Below, piece by piece: positions 40,951 through 51,794 of a stretch of 64,000 nt of DNA. Below the pieces are notes generated by a model. That model did not search any database. It was not told the DNA's origin and saw only the letters and a list, made by a program, of their open reading frames with translations. The first letter of the stretch is position 1, and every line of letters starts with the position of its first letter. The stretch comes from Bolinopsis microptera (taxonomy: Eukaryota; Ctenophora; Tentaculata; Lobata; Bolinopsidae): the NCBI RefSeq assembly GCF_026151205.1, contig NC_087080.1, forward strand, positions 8,335,720 to 8,399,719, in the 5' to 3' direction. The translations under genes and the position numbers were made by a program.

Positions 40951-42167
40951 ATAAACGATTGGTATCAGATATATATCCCTACATGCTTCCAAAATTTGTA
41001 AAGCCGTAGTACATACATATCACATTACACCGGAGCCTACACAGTGCAATCTCCTCCAGTCGATCTGCGCCGCGTATGTTTATATAAGCGCGCGGCGCAG
41101 ACTGGAGGAAACCACACTCTGCAAGTTCGATCCAGTGCAATGCTACATGTACGTACTACGGCTTCATCTCCAACTTTCTGCACAATGTACTGGAATGTTT
41201 TGAAGGAAAAGAAAGAACAAAAAAAGTGATATATATAAATAAAATCAGCGATTTAAAGTTAGCCTTAGGAGGGTAATTTTAATTCCCTGGTTTCTAAAAT
41301 CAGCTTTTTTTAAAAAATAATAAAGTATGTAACGTCGATACCAAACCGATTATTGAGCGATAATAACTGAGTAGTTGATTCCTGGGTTGCGGAGTCATTC
41401 AGATGTTCCAGTTTTCGAATGTGGTTCTTGTTCAGTTCTTGACCAGAAGTGTCTAATGAAGTAAGTCAGACAAGCAAACTCTTCCTTAAATGCTGATGTA
41501 AGTCGTCTCAATCCCAGAAATTATGAATGATGACCCAGTGTAAAAGTGCAGAAATCAGCCGAAAATAACAAAGACTAAAAACAGTTAAAAAGTGATAGGA
41601 TTCAAACACAAGGAAAATTAATAACTTAGAGCGTAATAAGGAATATCTCCAAACGGCGTTTTCTGAGAGGGTGAGAGGTTCTTTAATTAGAGCTAATGAT
41701 TAAATGAGACCCACTAAAGGTACTAAATTAACCGGACTGCTAGCAAAGAATCGAGAGTGGGAATAAAAATAAAAGCGGAATAAATTTTAAGATCGTTTTC
41801 TCGACTTAGTATACCTAGATATTCTTCAGGAAATCTAACTCTACAGTGAACTATAATTATCAGAGTTTTATCCTTATAGACTTTTACTCTGATAGAGAGT
41901 GAAGCTAGCACATAGTGTACAATTACAAATGGACATAGAAAAAGTCTCTAAAATCATCACTGTACAGTGTACGTTCGCTCAACACCTATTTTATTTCAGA
42001 CATTTAAGGTAAGCGTGTGCCATACTTTCTTCGCCCAAGACTTTGCTGCAATGGGCAGCTCCTCATTTAACCCTCACACCCGATTTCTCGAGTATTAGGC
42101 TGAGTGGACCGGGGGGCTGCATAGACCACTCAGGATCCTTAGCTGAGCGTCGATGACGCTCACCCCA
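40951..42167. other. Non-coding Polinton right arm
   Basis: No coding frame is found. It includes the hairpin at 41053-41108. The rest shows no recognised feature. Confidence 0.5.
41053..41108. other. GC-rich hairpin with TATA-containing loop
   Basis: CCTCCAGT plus CTGCGCCGCG (41053-41074) pairs with CGCGGCGCAG plus ACTGGAGG (41091-41108), leaving a 4-nt bulge and a 16-nt loop that contains TATATAAG. Confidence 0.75.
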
Positions 42168-42246
42168 CGGCTAGTGACAGAGTCGGGAATCGAACCTGGT
42201 ACCTCGAGAAATGCCAGGCCGATTTACCAACTGAGTCACTAAGCCG
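42168..42246 (-). repeat. tRNA-derived sequence (probable SINE head)
   Basis: On the minus strand there is an A-box-like TAGTGACTCAGTTGGTA and a perfect B box GGTTCGATTCC (42186-42196). The ends CGGCT and AGCCG pair. The anticodon arm is poor, so it is not a functional tRNA; such pol III promoters usually head SINEs. Confidence 0.7.
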
Positions 42247-42830
42247 TTTACATAACACATTTTAGTGGGAGTCCCCACATATACTTAACAAGAGTGGAGA
42301 GAATGCTCTCCTGATTCCGTCTTTTCTTGAGAGCCAACCCCAAATTTGTGATATAACTGACTCATGGCACTGTAGATAGGCTTAGATCTCGCTAAACGAA
42401 CCGTCAGCATCAGCCATACCACAGCAATTTTAAATATTTTTGAGTTTTGTAAACGCAAACTAAGATGAGGGAGGGATAAAGGGAGGGGGTGAGTGGATCT
42501 CTAAGATCAGCAGCTCATTATAGAATAAAGAGCGATCATTGAGATCCGGGGTGTTTTAGTCCCCAACTGTGCGTCACATAACTCATTTTAGTGGGAGTCC
42601 CCACATACATTTGACAAGGTTGGAGAGAATACTCTCCTGATTCCGTCTTTTCTTGAGAGCCAACCCCAATCTGTGATAAAGCTGACTCATGGCACTGGAG
42701 ATAGGCTCAGATCCCGCTAAACGAACCGTCAGCATCAGCCATACCACAGCAATTTTTAGAATATTTTTGAGTTTTGTAAACACAAACTAGGATGAGGGAG
42801 GGAGGGGGGGAGGGGGTGAGTGGATCTCAA
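42247..42830. repeat. Tandem duplication, two units of about 330 bp
   Basis: Units at about 42247-42520 and 42575-42830 share TTTTAGTGGGAGTCCCCACA, TCCTGATTCCGTCTTTTCTT and the TAAACGAACCGTCAGCATC block, each ending in a GA-rich GGGAGGG run. They differ by scattered substitutions. They may be the body of the SINE headed at 42246. Confidence 0.85.
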
Positions 42831-43087
42831 AAGAGTTCCGGAGCTGTGGTAGCTCCATTGAAAATGAGGCTGTTTGAAAAAGAGGACACTATTTATACTA
42901 AAATCTAGTGCATGTCACTATGAAATATAGTTTATCTGCCACGTTATTATCATTATTTACATGCCACCTGTTCAGAGCTGTTTTAGGGCGTTGGTTCACG
43001 TGATTTCGCTCGTATACGCTGATTGGAGAAGATTTATGATATCACTCGTTCGATGAACACCTGGAAGGCTTGTAAGTTGGTAAATGA
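42831..43087. other. Polinton right arm, no feature
   Basis: I see nothing recognisable between the two tandem duplications. Confidence 0.4.
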
Positions 43088-43413
43088 TGATTAAAATATC
43101 AACGGCTTAGGACCCGTGCTTTCAATGGTATACAGTGGTTGGATAAGTTCTATGATCTATCTAACATTGAATTCTTGGTGAACACCTATATCATGTCATT
43201 TGGCTCATTTAATGAGATAATTTTGAACCGTTTATAATTTAGCTTTCAGTTCTTGGGATTGAAATATTAACGGCCTAGGACCTGTGCTTTCAATGGTAAA
43301 CCTACAGTGATTAGATAAGATCTATGAATTCTTGGTGAACACCTGGATGTCATTTGGCTCATTTCATGACATAATTTTGAACCGTTTATAATCTAGCTTT
43401 CAGTTTCAGATTC
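43088..43413. repeat. Tandem duplication, two units of about 165 bp
   Basis: Units at about 43088-43255 and 43256-43413 share CGGC.TAGGACC.GTGCTTTCA, GAATTCTTGGTGAACACCT and ATAATTTTGAACCGTTTATA. They abut the right terminal repeat and have no counterpart inside the left terminus. Confidence 0.85.
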
Positions 43414-43417
43414 TAAA

Positions 43418-43656
43418 CAATTCTTAAAACACATTTTTAACAAAATAAATAGTTATATCATAAACCTGGGAAACTGTCCAAAATTTAGCACTGTACGTAC
43501 TCAACTTACCCATGTACGCCCACAGCACTTTCATAAACCTGGGGAACTGTACAAAATTTAACACTGAACGTACTCGAGTTACCCACAGCACTTGCACAAC
43601 GGGGACCGTTACTTATTTGATTAAGTGACGAGAACTGTTACTATATTATATCTACT
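43418..43656 (-). repeat. Polinton right terminal inverted repeat
   Basis: 239 bp, inverted match of 24215-24453, including the internal direct repeats. It is followed by AAAGAA. Confidence 0.95.
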
Positions 43657-44104
43657 AAAGAAGCTTGATTTTATCAAACTCAACGACCAGTTTCAGACAA
43701 GATGGTCGGGAGTTAACAAGACTAAGTGGTTTTTTACATGCAGTGATCTGATAGATATGTTTAAATTCTTTATGGATAATATTTATGTTAAATTTCGAGG
43801 TGTGATTTACAGACAGGTAATTGGTATCCCTATGGGATGTGATTGTGCTTCCCAGGTCGCCGACCTATTTCTATACTGGTACGAGCATGATTACATTGCA
43901 TTGCAAGTTAAAAACGAGAACCCTGCGGCTTACACATTGAAACATGCTAGTCGAAATATGGGTGATTTTACTACCCCCAATATCAGTCATAAGACTGTCG
44001 ATATAATACGTGCAAGGATATTTACCCTGAGTTGAAGATCGTAGTTACAAACTCTAGCAATTTGTCTACAAAATTTCTTGATTTAGACATCAATCTTTCA
44101 CGTG
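43657..44104 (+). pseudogene. Penelope-like RT fragment, right of the Polinton
   Basis: The frame continues from 24214. It shows RQVIGIPMGCDCASQVADLF followed by LYWYEHDYI, a Penelope-like RT block. The catalytic Y.DD box is degraded to NMGD near 43956. After the stop at 44033-44035 the adjacent frame still reads LKIVVTNSS and TKFLDLDI, the next conserved part. It is a dead fragment ending where the C-copy duplication starts. Confidence 0.8.
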
Positions 44105-45469
44105 CGGTTCATTATTAAGCTTTCAAGCAGTAGACTATTTTATTTTCTATATTCTATCAGACTTTTACTTAAGAGTTAAGTCTAGTTATACATTACTTTA
44201 TCATATTTTATTGATCTAAGGTGTAGTATTGCCAGATCTCAGTTCAATTTGTAACGGAGTTTTATATTAACAGGAAACAATGTAACAGAGTCAATATATT
44301 TTAATGTTGCCACGGGGTGGCAAGTCCCCATACATCGTAGTCCGATAGTTTCACTGCGTCATAATATATAAACAGCACGCAGTTTATGATATGAAAACGA
44401 ATAATTTCAGAGATATGACTCCTTCACGGTAAAAGTTTTATTTTCTGAATTAAAGATGGCGACATTTACATATCTATAAATATTCGGACCTATTTAAATG
44501 AAAATCTGGTAAACATATTAGGTCTGGTTAGTACCACATAATTAAATTATAATGTAAAACTGCCGTATATTAAATGTAAACTACTGTTTTACTATTTATT
44601 ATATATTTTATCGTATTCAAAGTTTTAAAATATCGTAACTAAACACCATAACTCTAAATCTTCGTTAATATTAATATACTTTATACTCTAAACATGATGA
44701 TGGACCGTGTGGTTTAAATTTCAATCATTATGCATTAAATGAGACATTATAAATCTCGATTCACACAAAGTAACGTGATAACACCAACAATATAAAACTG
44801 GGAGTTTGAGCCCCGTTTACAGTGAAATCTAAATTATAATTTGTATGCAGTCATCCAGTCATCAAAAAAATATACAGCACTAGATTGGAAAGTGCATTAC
44901 ACATTACAGTTTAAAACATTACAACCAACAGTAAAGTTATTTTCAGTGGGCTCTCTTTGGAGTTTTGCTGTATAAAAGATACCGACCAATTAGTCTTAAT
45001 GTTTGACTCAGTTACTGCTTAGAACATTGTATTTGTAGCATTCCATGTTTATATAACAGTGGTACCAATATATCAGGATGTATGCAATACGAAATTGTTA
45101 ACTCCTGCCACTCTCCCATTCAGCAATTAGGGATCGTGCAAACAGAAGAATAACGATAATAATTCTTCTAATTAGTCTGTCCTACAATTTACAATTTACG
45201 AATCAACAATCCATAGTCCGCTCAAAGAATCGATGTGATTTGGACGGCTGTAAGGAGTAGTCATCCCTAAAGAGAGTTGGCTGATCTACGGTTAAGAAAT
45301 CTGATAATCTGGGTGTTTACCTGGAAACGGGAAAAATCACACGAGAGAAAGTATTCACCAATCAGATTAAGTATATTAAATTAATATTCAAAATATCATG
45401 ATAATATAAAATAAAAATATCTATTTCACAATTACGTTACTTTCCATCATAACTGTACACAGTGGAACT

Positions 45470-47736
45470 TTACGCTGATCCTGCAACCATAGCAACGAAG
45501 TAGATGATTCCCCCGGCAACTATTAGAACTAATTGTGTGATGATTGCAGCAATAGCCAATTTCCTAGCCTCCTGGGAAAATGGTATATGAAAAGGTTTCC
45601 GCACCGATCGTAATCCTACGGTAAAATACATTTTTATACAAGGAAAGCAATAATTATCCTAGCAAAAGGAACTAAATTCAGATTCAAATTTCAAATAGTT
45701 AAGAACGTACCTCTCCAATTCTTCTTCCTCCCTCGTAATCTCCGCGTCGAACACACCGTTGTGCCTCGCGAGCTTTCAGTACAGCAACCAGTCCAATCGG
45801 CCAGAAGAAACACAGGGCTGCTATCCGGGCTAAGATTATGTTCGTTTTTGGAGGGAATCCTTGGTATGCTTGGTATCCTTGTTGTACCTACGTTACACAT
45901 TACGTTTAGGTTAGAGAATAACTATTTAGTTTGTTATTAAGTCGCTATTATACACGATTCAAGTTATATAACAACAGTTTTAGTTTTTATTAATTAAGTT
46001 GCTTTACTGTGCCTGGCGAGGGAGTTTGGGAAATGTTTTGAAGATGATTTCAATAGTGTATTGAAGTTTAATATCACCGCTATCAAGATAAAACTTACAC
46101 TCAGCAGTATTTACCGTAGTGCAGGAATATCACATTGAAACCAGAGTACTGACTATAGATTGCTAAGTCCCCTTGAATAGTACAACAATTATGAGACATT
46201 TCAGGTATAATTACTAGCAGGGACCCGTCTTATCAATATTTTTAAATGAAATCAACTTTTTATGGAAGGTAAGCACTAAGCCTATACTACACATTCTCTA
46301 TGATTGTAAGCTCAGTATCTACCTAACTGTGGATTCTGTGTTCACATAATCGCAAAAAATGAACAAAATCGCCCATATCTCAGTTCGCGATATTTGCGAA
46401 ACTCATTTCACTCAAAACAATAGAACTCAATAGGGTTTCAATGTTTTTATATGAAATTTTCAGAGTCAACGTAGAATTACATTTCGACCTTAAGTTTTAA
46501 AATGGAATTTTGAATTAGGCCTTTAAAAAAATTTTGCGGCCAAATTCTGAAATTTGCCAGACATTTATGGGTAGAAATCGATCAAATTTGGTGCATATGC
46601 CCAAATATGGTCATATAATGGCTTTTGGCTCATAATTCAGTCATTTTTTGTCCACAGTTAGGTAGATACTGAGCTTATAATCATAGAGAATGTGTTGTAT
46701 AGGCTTACCTTCCATAATAAGTTGTTTCATTCAAAAATATTGATATTTGACCAATTGATGGGCCAAAATCAATCAAATTTGGTGCTTATGCCCAAATATG
46801 GTCGTATGGTTTTTGGCTCATAACTCAGTCATTTTTTGACCAATCTTGATGAAAATTCATATACGAGTTCAGGGGACCACCTAAAGAGCACCTAAAAATC
46901 TGGGTTTTGGGCATGTTCAGGGTATTTGGCTAAATTGGGCCTAATTTGGACCAAATATAGGCGTGGCTGCCGGCTGCCCCGTGGCACCTTTTGGCGGTTG
47001 AGGTCCGGGACCCCCTCAAAAGTTCGGTCACCGGTCCTAGCTTGTTGGTCAACTGCTATCTCGAAACCAAGTTTCACAAAAAAAATCAAGGTGAAAAATA
47101 TACCTACCACAACGACTTGTTGTTGAGGATATTGTTGAATAACATAACCTTGACCGGGCTGACCTTGAGCGGGCCGGGGATACACCTGAGGAAATCGAAG
47201 TAGTTCAAATTCAGTCAAAATTGAGAATAAACATTAATAAGTCCAGGATAAGCTGAAAATGATTCGTTACAAATACACTTGTGTCATTAATGATGGAAGT
47301 TCTAGTTTTTAACAAAAGTATCCTTCTGGGGATGAGAAATGTGAGACCAACTGTGGGATATCATAATCGAGGTCTATATAGAGGTATTTACTTGTGGATT
47401 CTCGTGGGGAGGTGGAAATATCTTTCCAGACTGGTGACATGCGCAACCATTAACCAATGACCTTCCAGCATTGATCAATCAAATTAAAAAACACATCCCC
47501 ATTATAATATACATCTACTATATACTAAATTATAAATGGGTGATGAGTATTTTAAAAACCACGAAGATGTAAAATAAAATCTGACAAACTTGTTGAGGAG
47601 GGTACCCTTGTTGTCGAGGGTACCCTTGTTGAGGTGGGTACCCTTGTTGAGGGTTCTGTTGTTGTTGAGGGGTATCTGCTCCCTGTTCATAAGATGGTGG
47701 TTCATCTTCATCTTGATGTTTAACGTAGTCTACCAT
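45470..47736 (-). CDS. CD225/dispanin membrane protein, copy C (4 exons)
   Basis: Minus-strand exons, all phase 0: exon 1 47590-47736 (49 codons, MVDYVKHQDEDEPPSYEQ then QGYPPQ repeats); exon 2 47108-47185 (26 codons, Pro/Gln/Gly-rich); exon 3 45711-45887 (59 codons: TM1 with CFFWPIGLVAVLKA, loop RRGDYEGGRRIGE); exon 4 45470-45571 (33 codons plus TAA: EARKLAIAAIITQL... TM2). The product is about 167 residues. PPSYEQ in exon 1 is a PPxY motif that could recruit WW-domain ubiquitin ligases, as known for some IFITM-like and adaptor proteins. The stop comes earlier than in copies A and D because of a change in exon 4. Intron 2 contains a foldback MITE. Confidence 0.87.
46231..46748. mobile_element. 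Foldback element in intron 2 of gene C
   Basis: Inverted arms of about 100 bp: TATCAATATTTTT...TGGAAGGTAAGC...CTACCTAACTGTGGA on the left and the inverse on the right. The matching intron of gene D lacks it. The terminal duplication is not clear. Confidence 0.7.
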
Positions 47737-48507
47737 GATAATAATCGCTATTTTACGAATATTGTATAAGTTTATTTTATTGCGATAAATAATTTTATCA
47801 TGGATTAGCCCCTGGCCCTAGAGCTGATCACCCCACGTTTAGCAATTTTAGGCAAGTGCAGAATCGCAAAGTAAATGTAATTGTGACGCACTTGTTGTTT
47901 ATAATTGTCGTTTATACTTTTAGAGTACCGCACCCTAAGATTTGACAATCCTAGTTTAAGGATCAGTTATAGATGTAAAAATCTATATTTAAACTAATAA
48001 CATTAAATAATGTTTGCTCGCGGGAATCGTTTAAAAAAAAGAACATATTTGTAGAACCCCCTCCATGGACCATTTATTCCATTATTTCTGCCCTTGTTTC
48101 CTAAAAACCTGCTTTAGTGCAATTCCCGATACAACGTGTATCTATAAAATAACTAGCCGGCGCAGATAATTAACTGATCGAGTCCGGAACTCAGAACTGC
48201 TAACATATACTGCAGTTAAGACTCGCTACTGATAAGATCTCGCACAAACACGGACCATGTGCTCAATTCATTAAATCACTGAATTAAAAATCTAAACATG
48301 GTACAACTATAGTTGTTTTTATGTAACTAAAGACACAACAACAAACATACAAAAAACGCGAACGGAGTGACAAAGAGAGTATGAGGTCACTGATATATGA
48401 CCCACAAGTCGTGCGCATTGTAGGAACGAGAATATATAATGCGGCACGTGCAAATATATTTGTGACACGTTCTAGTATTGCGTTGCTGTGAGCGGGACGA
48501 AATGCAA

Positions 48508-48535
48508 CACGTGGGAGTCATCCCTGTGTCACGTG
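48508..48535. promoter_or_regulatory. Paired CACGTG E-boxes upstream of gene C
   Basis: CACGTG at 48508-48513 and 48530-48535, 0.8 kb upstream of exon 1. The pair is shared with genes B and D. Confidence 0.5.
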
Positions 48536-48641
48536 GGAGTTATTATTCCTGAATTGTGTCCCATGTGCGTATCAGAGCACTATAAGTTATATTAAGAGAT
48601 GTGTAACACTGTTATGTAATGGTTGTTCAATGTTCAATATA

Positions 48642-50130
48642 AGGGGTCATTCATAATAACTAAGTATTTCTTAAGTAAATACTCGCTAGTAATTACTTAG
48701 ATTTTTCTGAGTCTCAAAATCGGTATTCACAAAGTTTGAGCATTTACTGCCCAGTAAAAACTAATACTCAAGCTGAATTCATCGTGAGTATGACTTACAT
48801 GTTCAAGTAAATACTCACTAAAATGCTCTCAAACTAGCACTAAAATACTCAAATCAGTATTTTAAGAAGCACGACAGGTTAATTCAGATCTTTTGTTTGC
48901 CATCTTATGTTAATGGGAAAATACCCAAATTCGGATGTACATCGATGTATCGAAGGAATGTGAAATAAACATTTTCGAGGGAAATTTGTGTCGAGTACAT
49001 TCGACATTCGCACATCACGTACCGCATATGTCTGTGATGGAATTTGTGATATCGCAATCTTGAAATGGCGGCAAAATGACAACACCCTTGACTCCGAAGA
49101 TAATTCAGAATCATTCTTGATATCTATAATGAATGTTTCGTGTGCGATATTGTGTCCCCTACAGGTAATTTCACGTCCCTTTTACAGTGGTTTACCGTGA
49201 TTTACTGTAGTTTTCTTTTATCCACGGTAGTTTCCCGAAACCCACCGTAGTTTTACTGTGGTTTGCCGTCAATTTCTCAAACTTTATTAAATACATATCG
49301 ATGTTCAATAATTACCTAGCAGATTATTCTAACCCAATACCGACAGTGATAGAAAGGTAATTTTTTATCAATTTGATGCTTGATGCGGACGGTAAGCTCA
49401 ATTATATGTTAACTATCAATGGTGGTTGGAAATTGCATTTCATATTAGCTTAATTAGCAGTGTACGTTTGTTTTCACTGTTCAACCTATTACAATCATCT
49501 CGGTACGCAATTTTTATCGCTAGTCCTAGCCAAAGCTTTCAGAGAGGTTTTTTATAACTATTTTTTGAATTGATGACTGATCTGCGTTACTTGGCTCCTG
49601 AATGTCGTGGGGACACCATTTTTAGCTTTAACTAACCGTAATGGTCGCATCTATATTGGACTTACAAGGAAGCTTATACTCTAACGTGTTTATTTTTCTG
49701 GGAAAATTTGCAAAAACGTCATCCAATCGGAACAAAATATATTAGAGCTTTTGTACTGGCAGTGAGGCGTCGTCCCTGAAAATTTGAAGTGAAAATATCA
49801 ATTAGAAGGGAAGTTATTGACGTTAAAAGTCGTTGAGCAATAGGTGAGAAAATGATTTGAGAATGTGAATTCGGTTCTCACATTTTGAGCATGAGTTTTG
49901 ATCATTTGCTAACTTTATGAATACCAATCTTGAGTTAGTTTTGGGTGACGAGTAAATACTAACTTTATGAATACCGATTTGAGTGCTAGTTCCAACTCTG
50001 AGCATTTACTAGCGACAAAATACTCAGCCCAGCAAATACTTAACTTTACGAATACCAAAAGCGAATTTGATCTCAAAATCTAAGATTATCTCACAATTTG
50101 AGTCTGAGTTTTCGTTTTTGAATGACCCCT
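48642..50130. mobile_element. 1489-bp non-autonomous DNA transposon, ATA duplication
   Basis: Its ends are AGGGGTCATTCA and the inverse TGAATGACCCCT. ATA flanks both sides (48639-48641, 50131-50133). The D unit shows the empty site near 61152. Both arms carry many copies of an AAATACTC / GAGTATTT / GAGCATTT family of words, probably subterminal binding sites. The middle (49150-49260) repeats words like TTTACCGTG and CCACGGTAGTTT. No transposase frame exists. Confidence 0.85.
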
Positions 50131-50181
50131 ATAGATTATAACTCAAGGGTGCTACACTCGATCTTCAAAGTTTTTCTAAAG

Positions 50182-50206
50182 CCCCCCCCCCCCCCCCCCC
50201 CCCCCC
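50182..50206. repeat. C homopolymer
   Basis: A C run of about 25 at the position corresponding to 61206-61222 in unit 2; in the gene B copy the hexamer array occupies this context. Confidence 0.85.
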
Positions 50207-51794
50207 GACAGTTAAAACCAACTTGAATCGATGTATCTTCGGACGCTGATTCTGAATCATGCTCCCCTGGCAAAATATTGGCGAAAAAACTGTCTCAATC
50301 ACGCGATATCACAGTGCTGGCAAGCACGACCGCCGCCATTATATTCACTATACTATTTACCTCTAAATACTATATATAGAACTAGTATATATACTAGTTC
50401 TTCTTAATCTATTAACCACTCTTTCACAGTTCATTATTAAGCTTTAATCAATCAGTAGACTTTTACTTAAGTCTAGTTATACATCACTTCATCATATTCT
50501 ATTGATCTAAGGTGTAGCATGCCAGATCCCAGTTCAATTTGTAACGGAGTTTTATATTAACAGGAAACAATGTAACAGAGTCAATATATTGACTCTGTAT
50601 CATATATATTTTAATGTTGCCATGGGTGACAAGTCCCCATACATCGTAGTCCGAATTCCGATCGTTTCACTGCGTCATCTTACTATCTTAGTCTTACGAT
50701 ATGAAAACGAATAATTTCAGAGATATGACTTCTTCACGGTAAAAATTTTCTTTTCTGAATTAAAGATGGCGACATTTACAATTACATATCTATAAATATT
50801 CGGACCTATTTAAATGAAAATCTGGTCAGTACCATCTAATTACAGTATAATGTAAAGCTACCGTATATTAAATGTAAACTACTGCTCTACTATTTATTAT
50901 ATATTTTATCATATTCAAAGTTTTAAAATATCGTAACTCAACATCATAACTCTAATTCTTCGTTAATATTAATATACTTTATACTCTGAACATGAACTGT
51001 GTGGTTTAAATTTCAATTATTATGCATTGAATGACACATTATAAATCTCGATTCACACAAAGTCACGTAATAGCACCAACAATATAAAACTGGGAGTTTG
51101 AGCCCCGTTTACAGTGAAATCCAAATTATAATTTGTATGCAGTTATCCAGTCATCAGAAAAAATATACTGCACTAGATTGGAAAGTGCATTACACATTAT
51201 AGTTTAAAACATTACAAGCAACAGTAAAGATATTTTCAGTGGGCTCTCCTTGGTTCCACATTTAAAAGTTTAAAGGATAGAGCGAGATTCGTAATTTGAC
51301 AATTTATATTTTATACAGTAAAACCCCGCCGCGCTTGGAGTTTTGCTGTAATATAAAGGATACCGACCAATTAGTCTGAGGTTTGACTCAGTTACTGTTA
51401 GAACATTGTATTTGTAGCATGTTTATATAAACGAACATTGGTACCAATATCAGGATGCATGCAATACGAAATTGTTAATTCCTGCCACTCTCCAGTCCCC
51501 TGTCCAGCAATTAGGGATCGTGCAAACAGAAGAATAAAAATATTAATTCTTCTAATTAGTCTGTCCTACAATATACATGCGAGAATCAACAATCCAAAGT
51601 CCGCTCAAAGAATTGATGTGATTTGGACGGTTGTAAGGAGTAGTCATCTCCAAAGAGAGTTGTTAAGAGATCTGATTATCTGGGTGTTCACCTGAAAACG
51701 GAGAGAAAGTATTCACCAATCAGATTAAGTATATTAAATTAATATTCAAAATATCTTGATAATATAAAATCAAAATATCTATTTCACACTTACG

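Larger units (their letters stand above)
24215..43656 (+). mobile_element. Polinton/Maverick, about 12.6 kb plus nested LTR element
   Basis: The element starts AGTAGATATAAT and ends in the inverted match, flanked by AAAGAA on both sides (24209-24214 and 43657-43662). AG...CT ends and a 6-bp duplication are the Polinton rule. The terminal inverted repeats are 239 bp each. Genes in order: membrane glycoprotein (-), coiled-coil protein (-), integrase, ATPase, small basic protein, a gene split by the LTR element, penton, major capsid, protease, two small Cys-rich proteins and a frameshifted gene. No protein-primed DNA polymerase B is found and there is no open frame long enough for one. The right 2.9 kb is non-coding and contains host repeats. 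Polintons are virus-like integrated elements related to adintoviruses. Confidence 0.95.
44105..50425. repeat. Tandem segmental duplication, unit 1 (gene C)
   Basis: It is collinear with 50430 to about 62000. The shared start is CATTATTAAGCTTT and the shared end TACTAGTTCTTCTTAATC. Differences are substitutions and transposon insertions private to one unit. Segment 44105-45300 has no gene beyond the 3'UTR exon of gene C. Confidence 0.88.

Noticed and set aside
42168-42246. Functional tRNA gene
   Set aside because: The A and B boxes are good but the anticodon arm does not fold properly and the acceptor stem pairs for only five bases. A SINE head is more likely.
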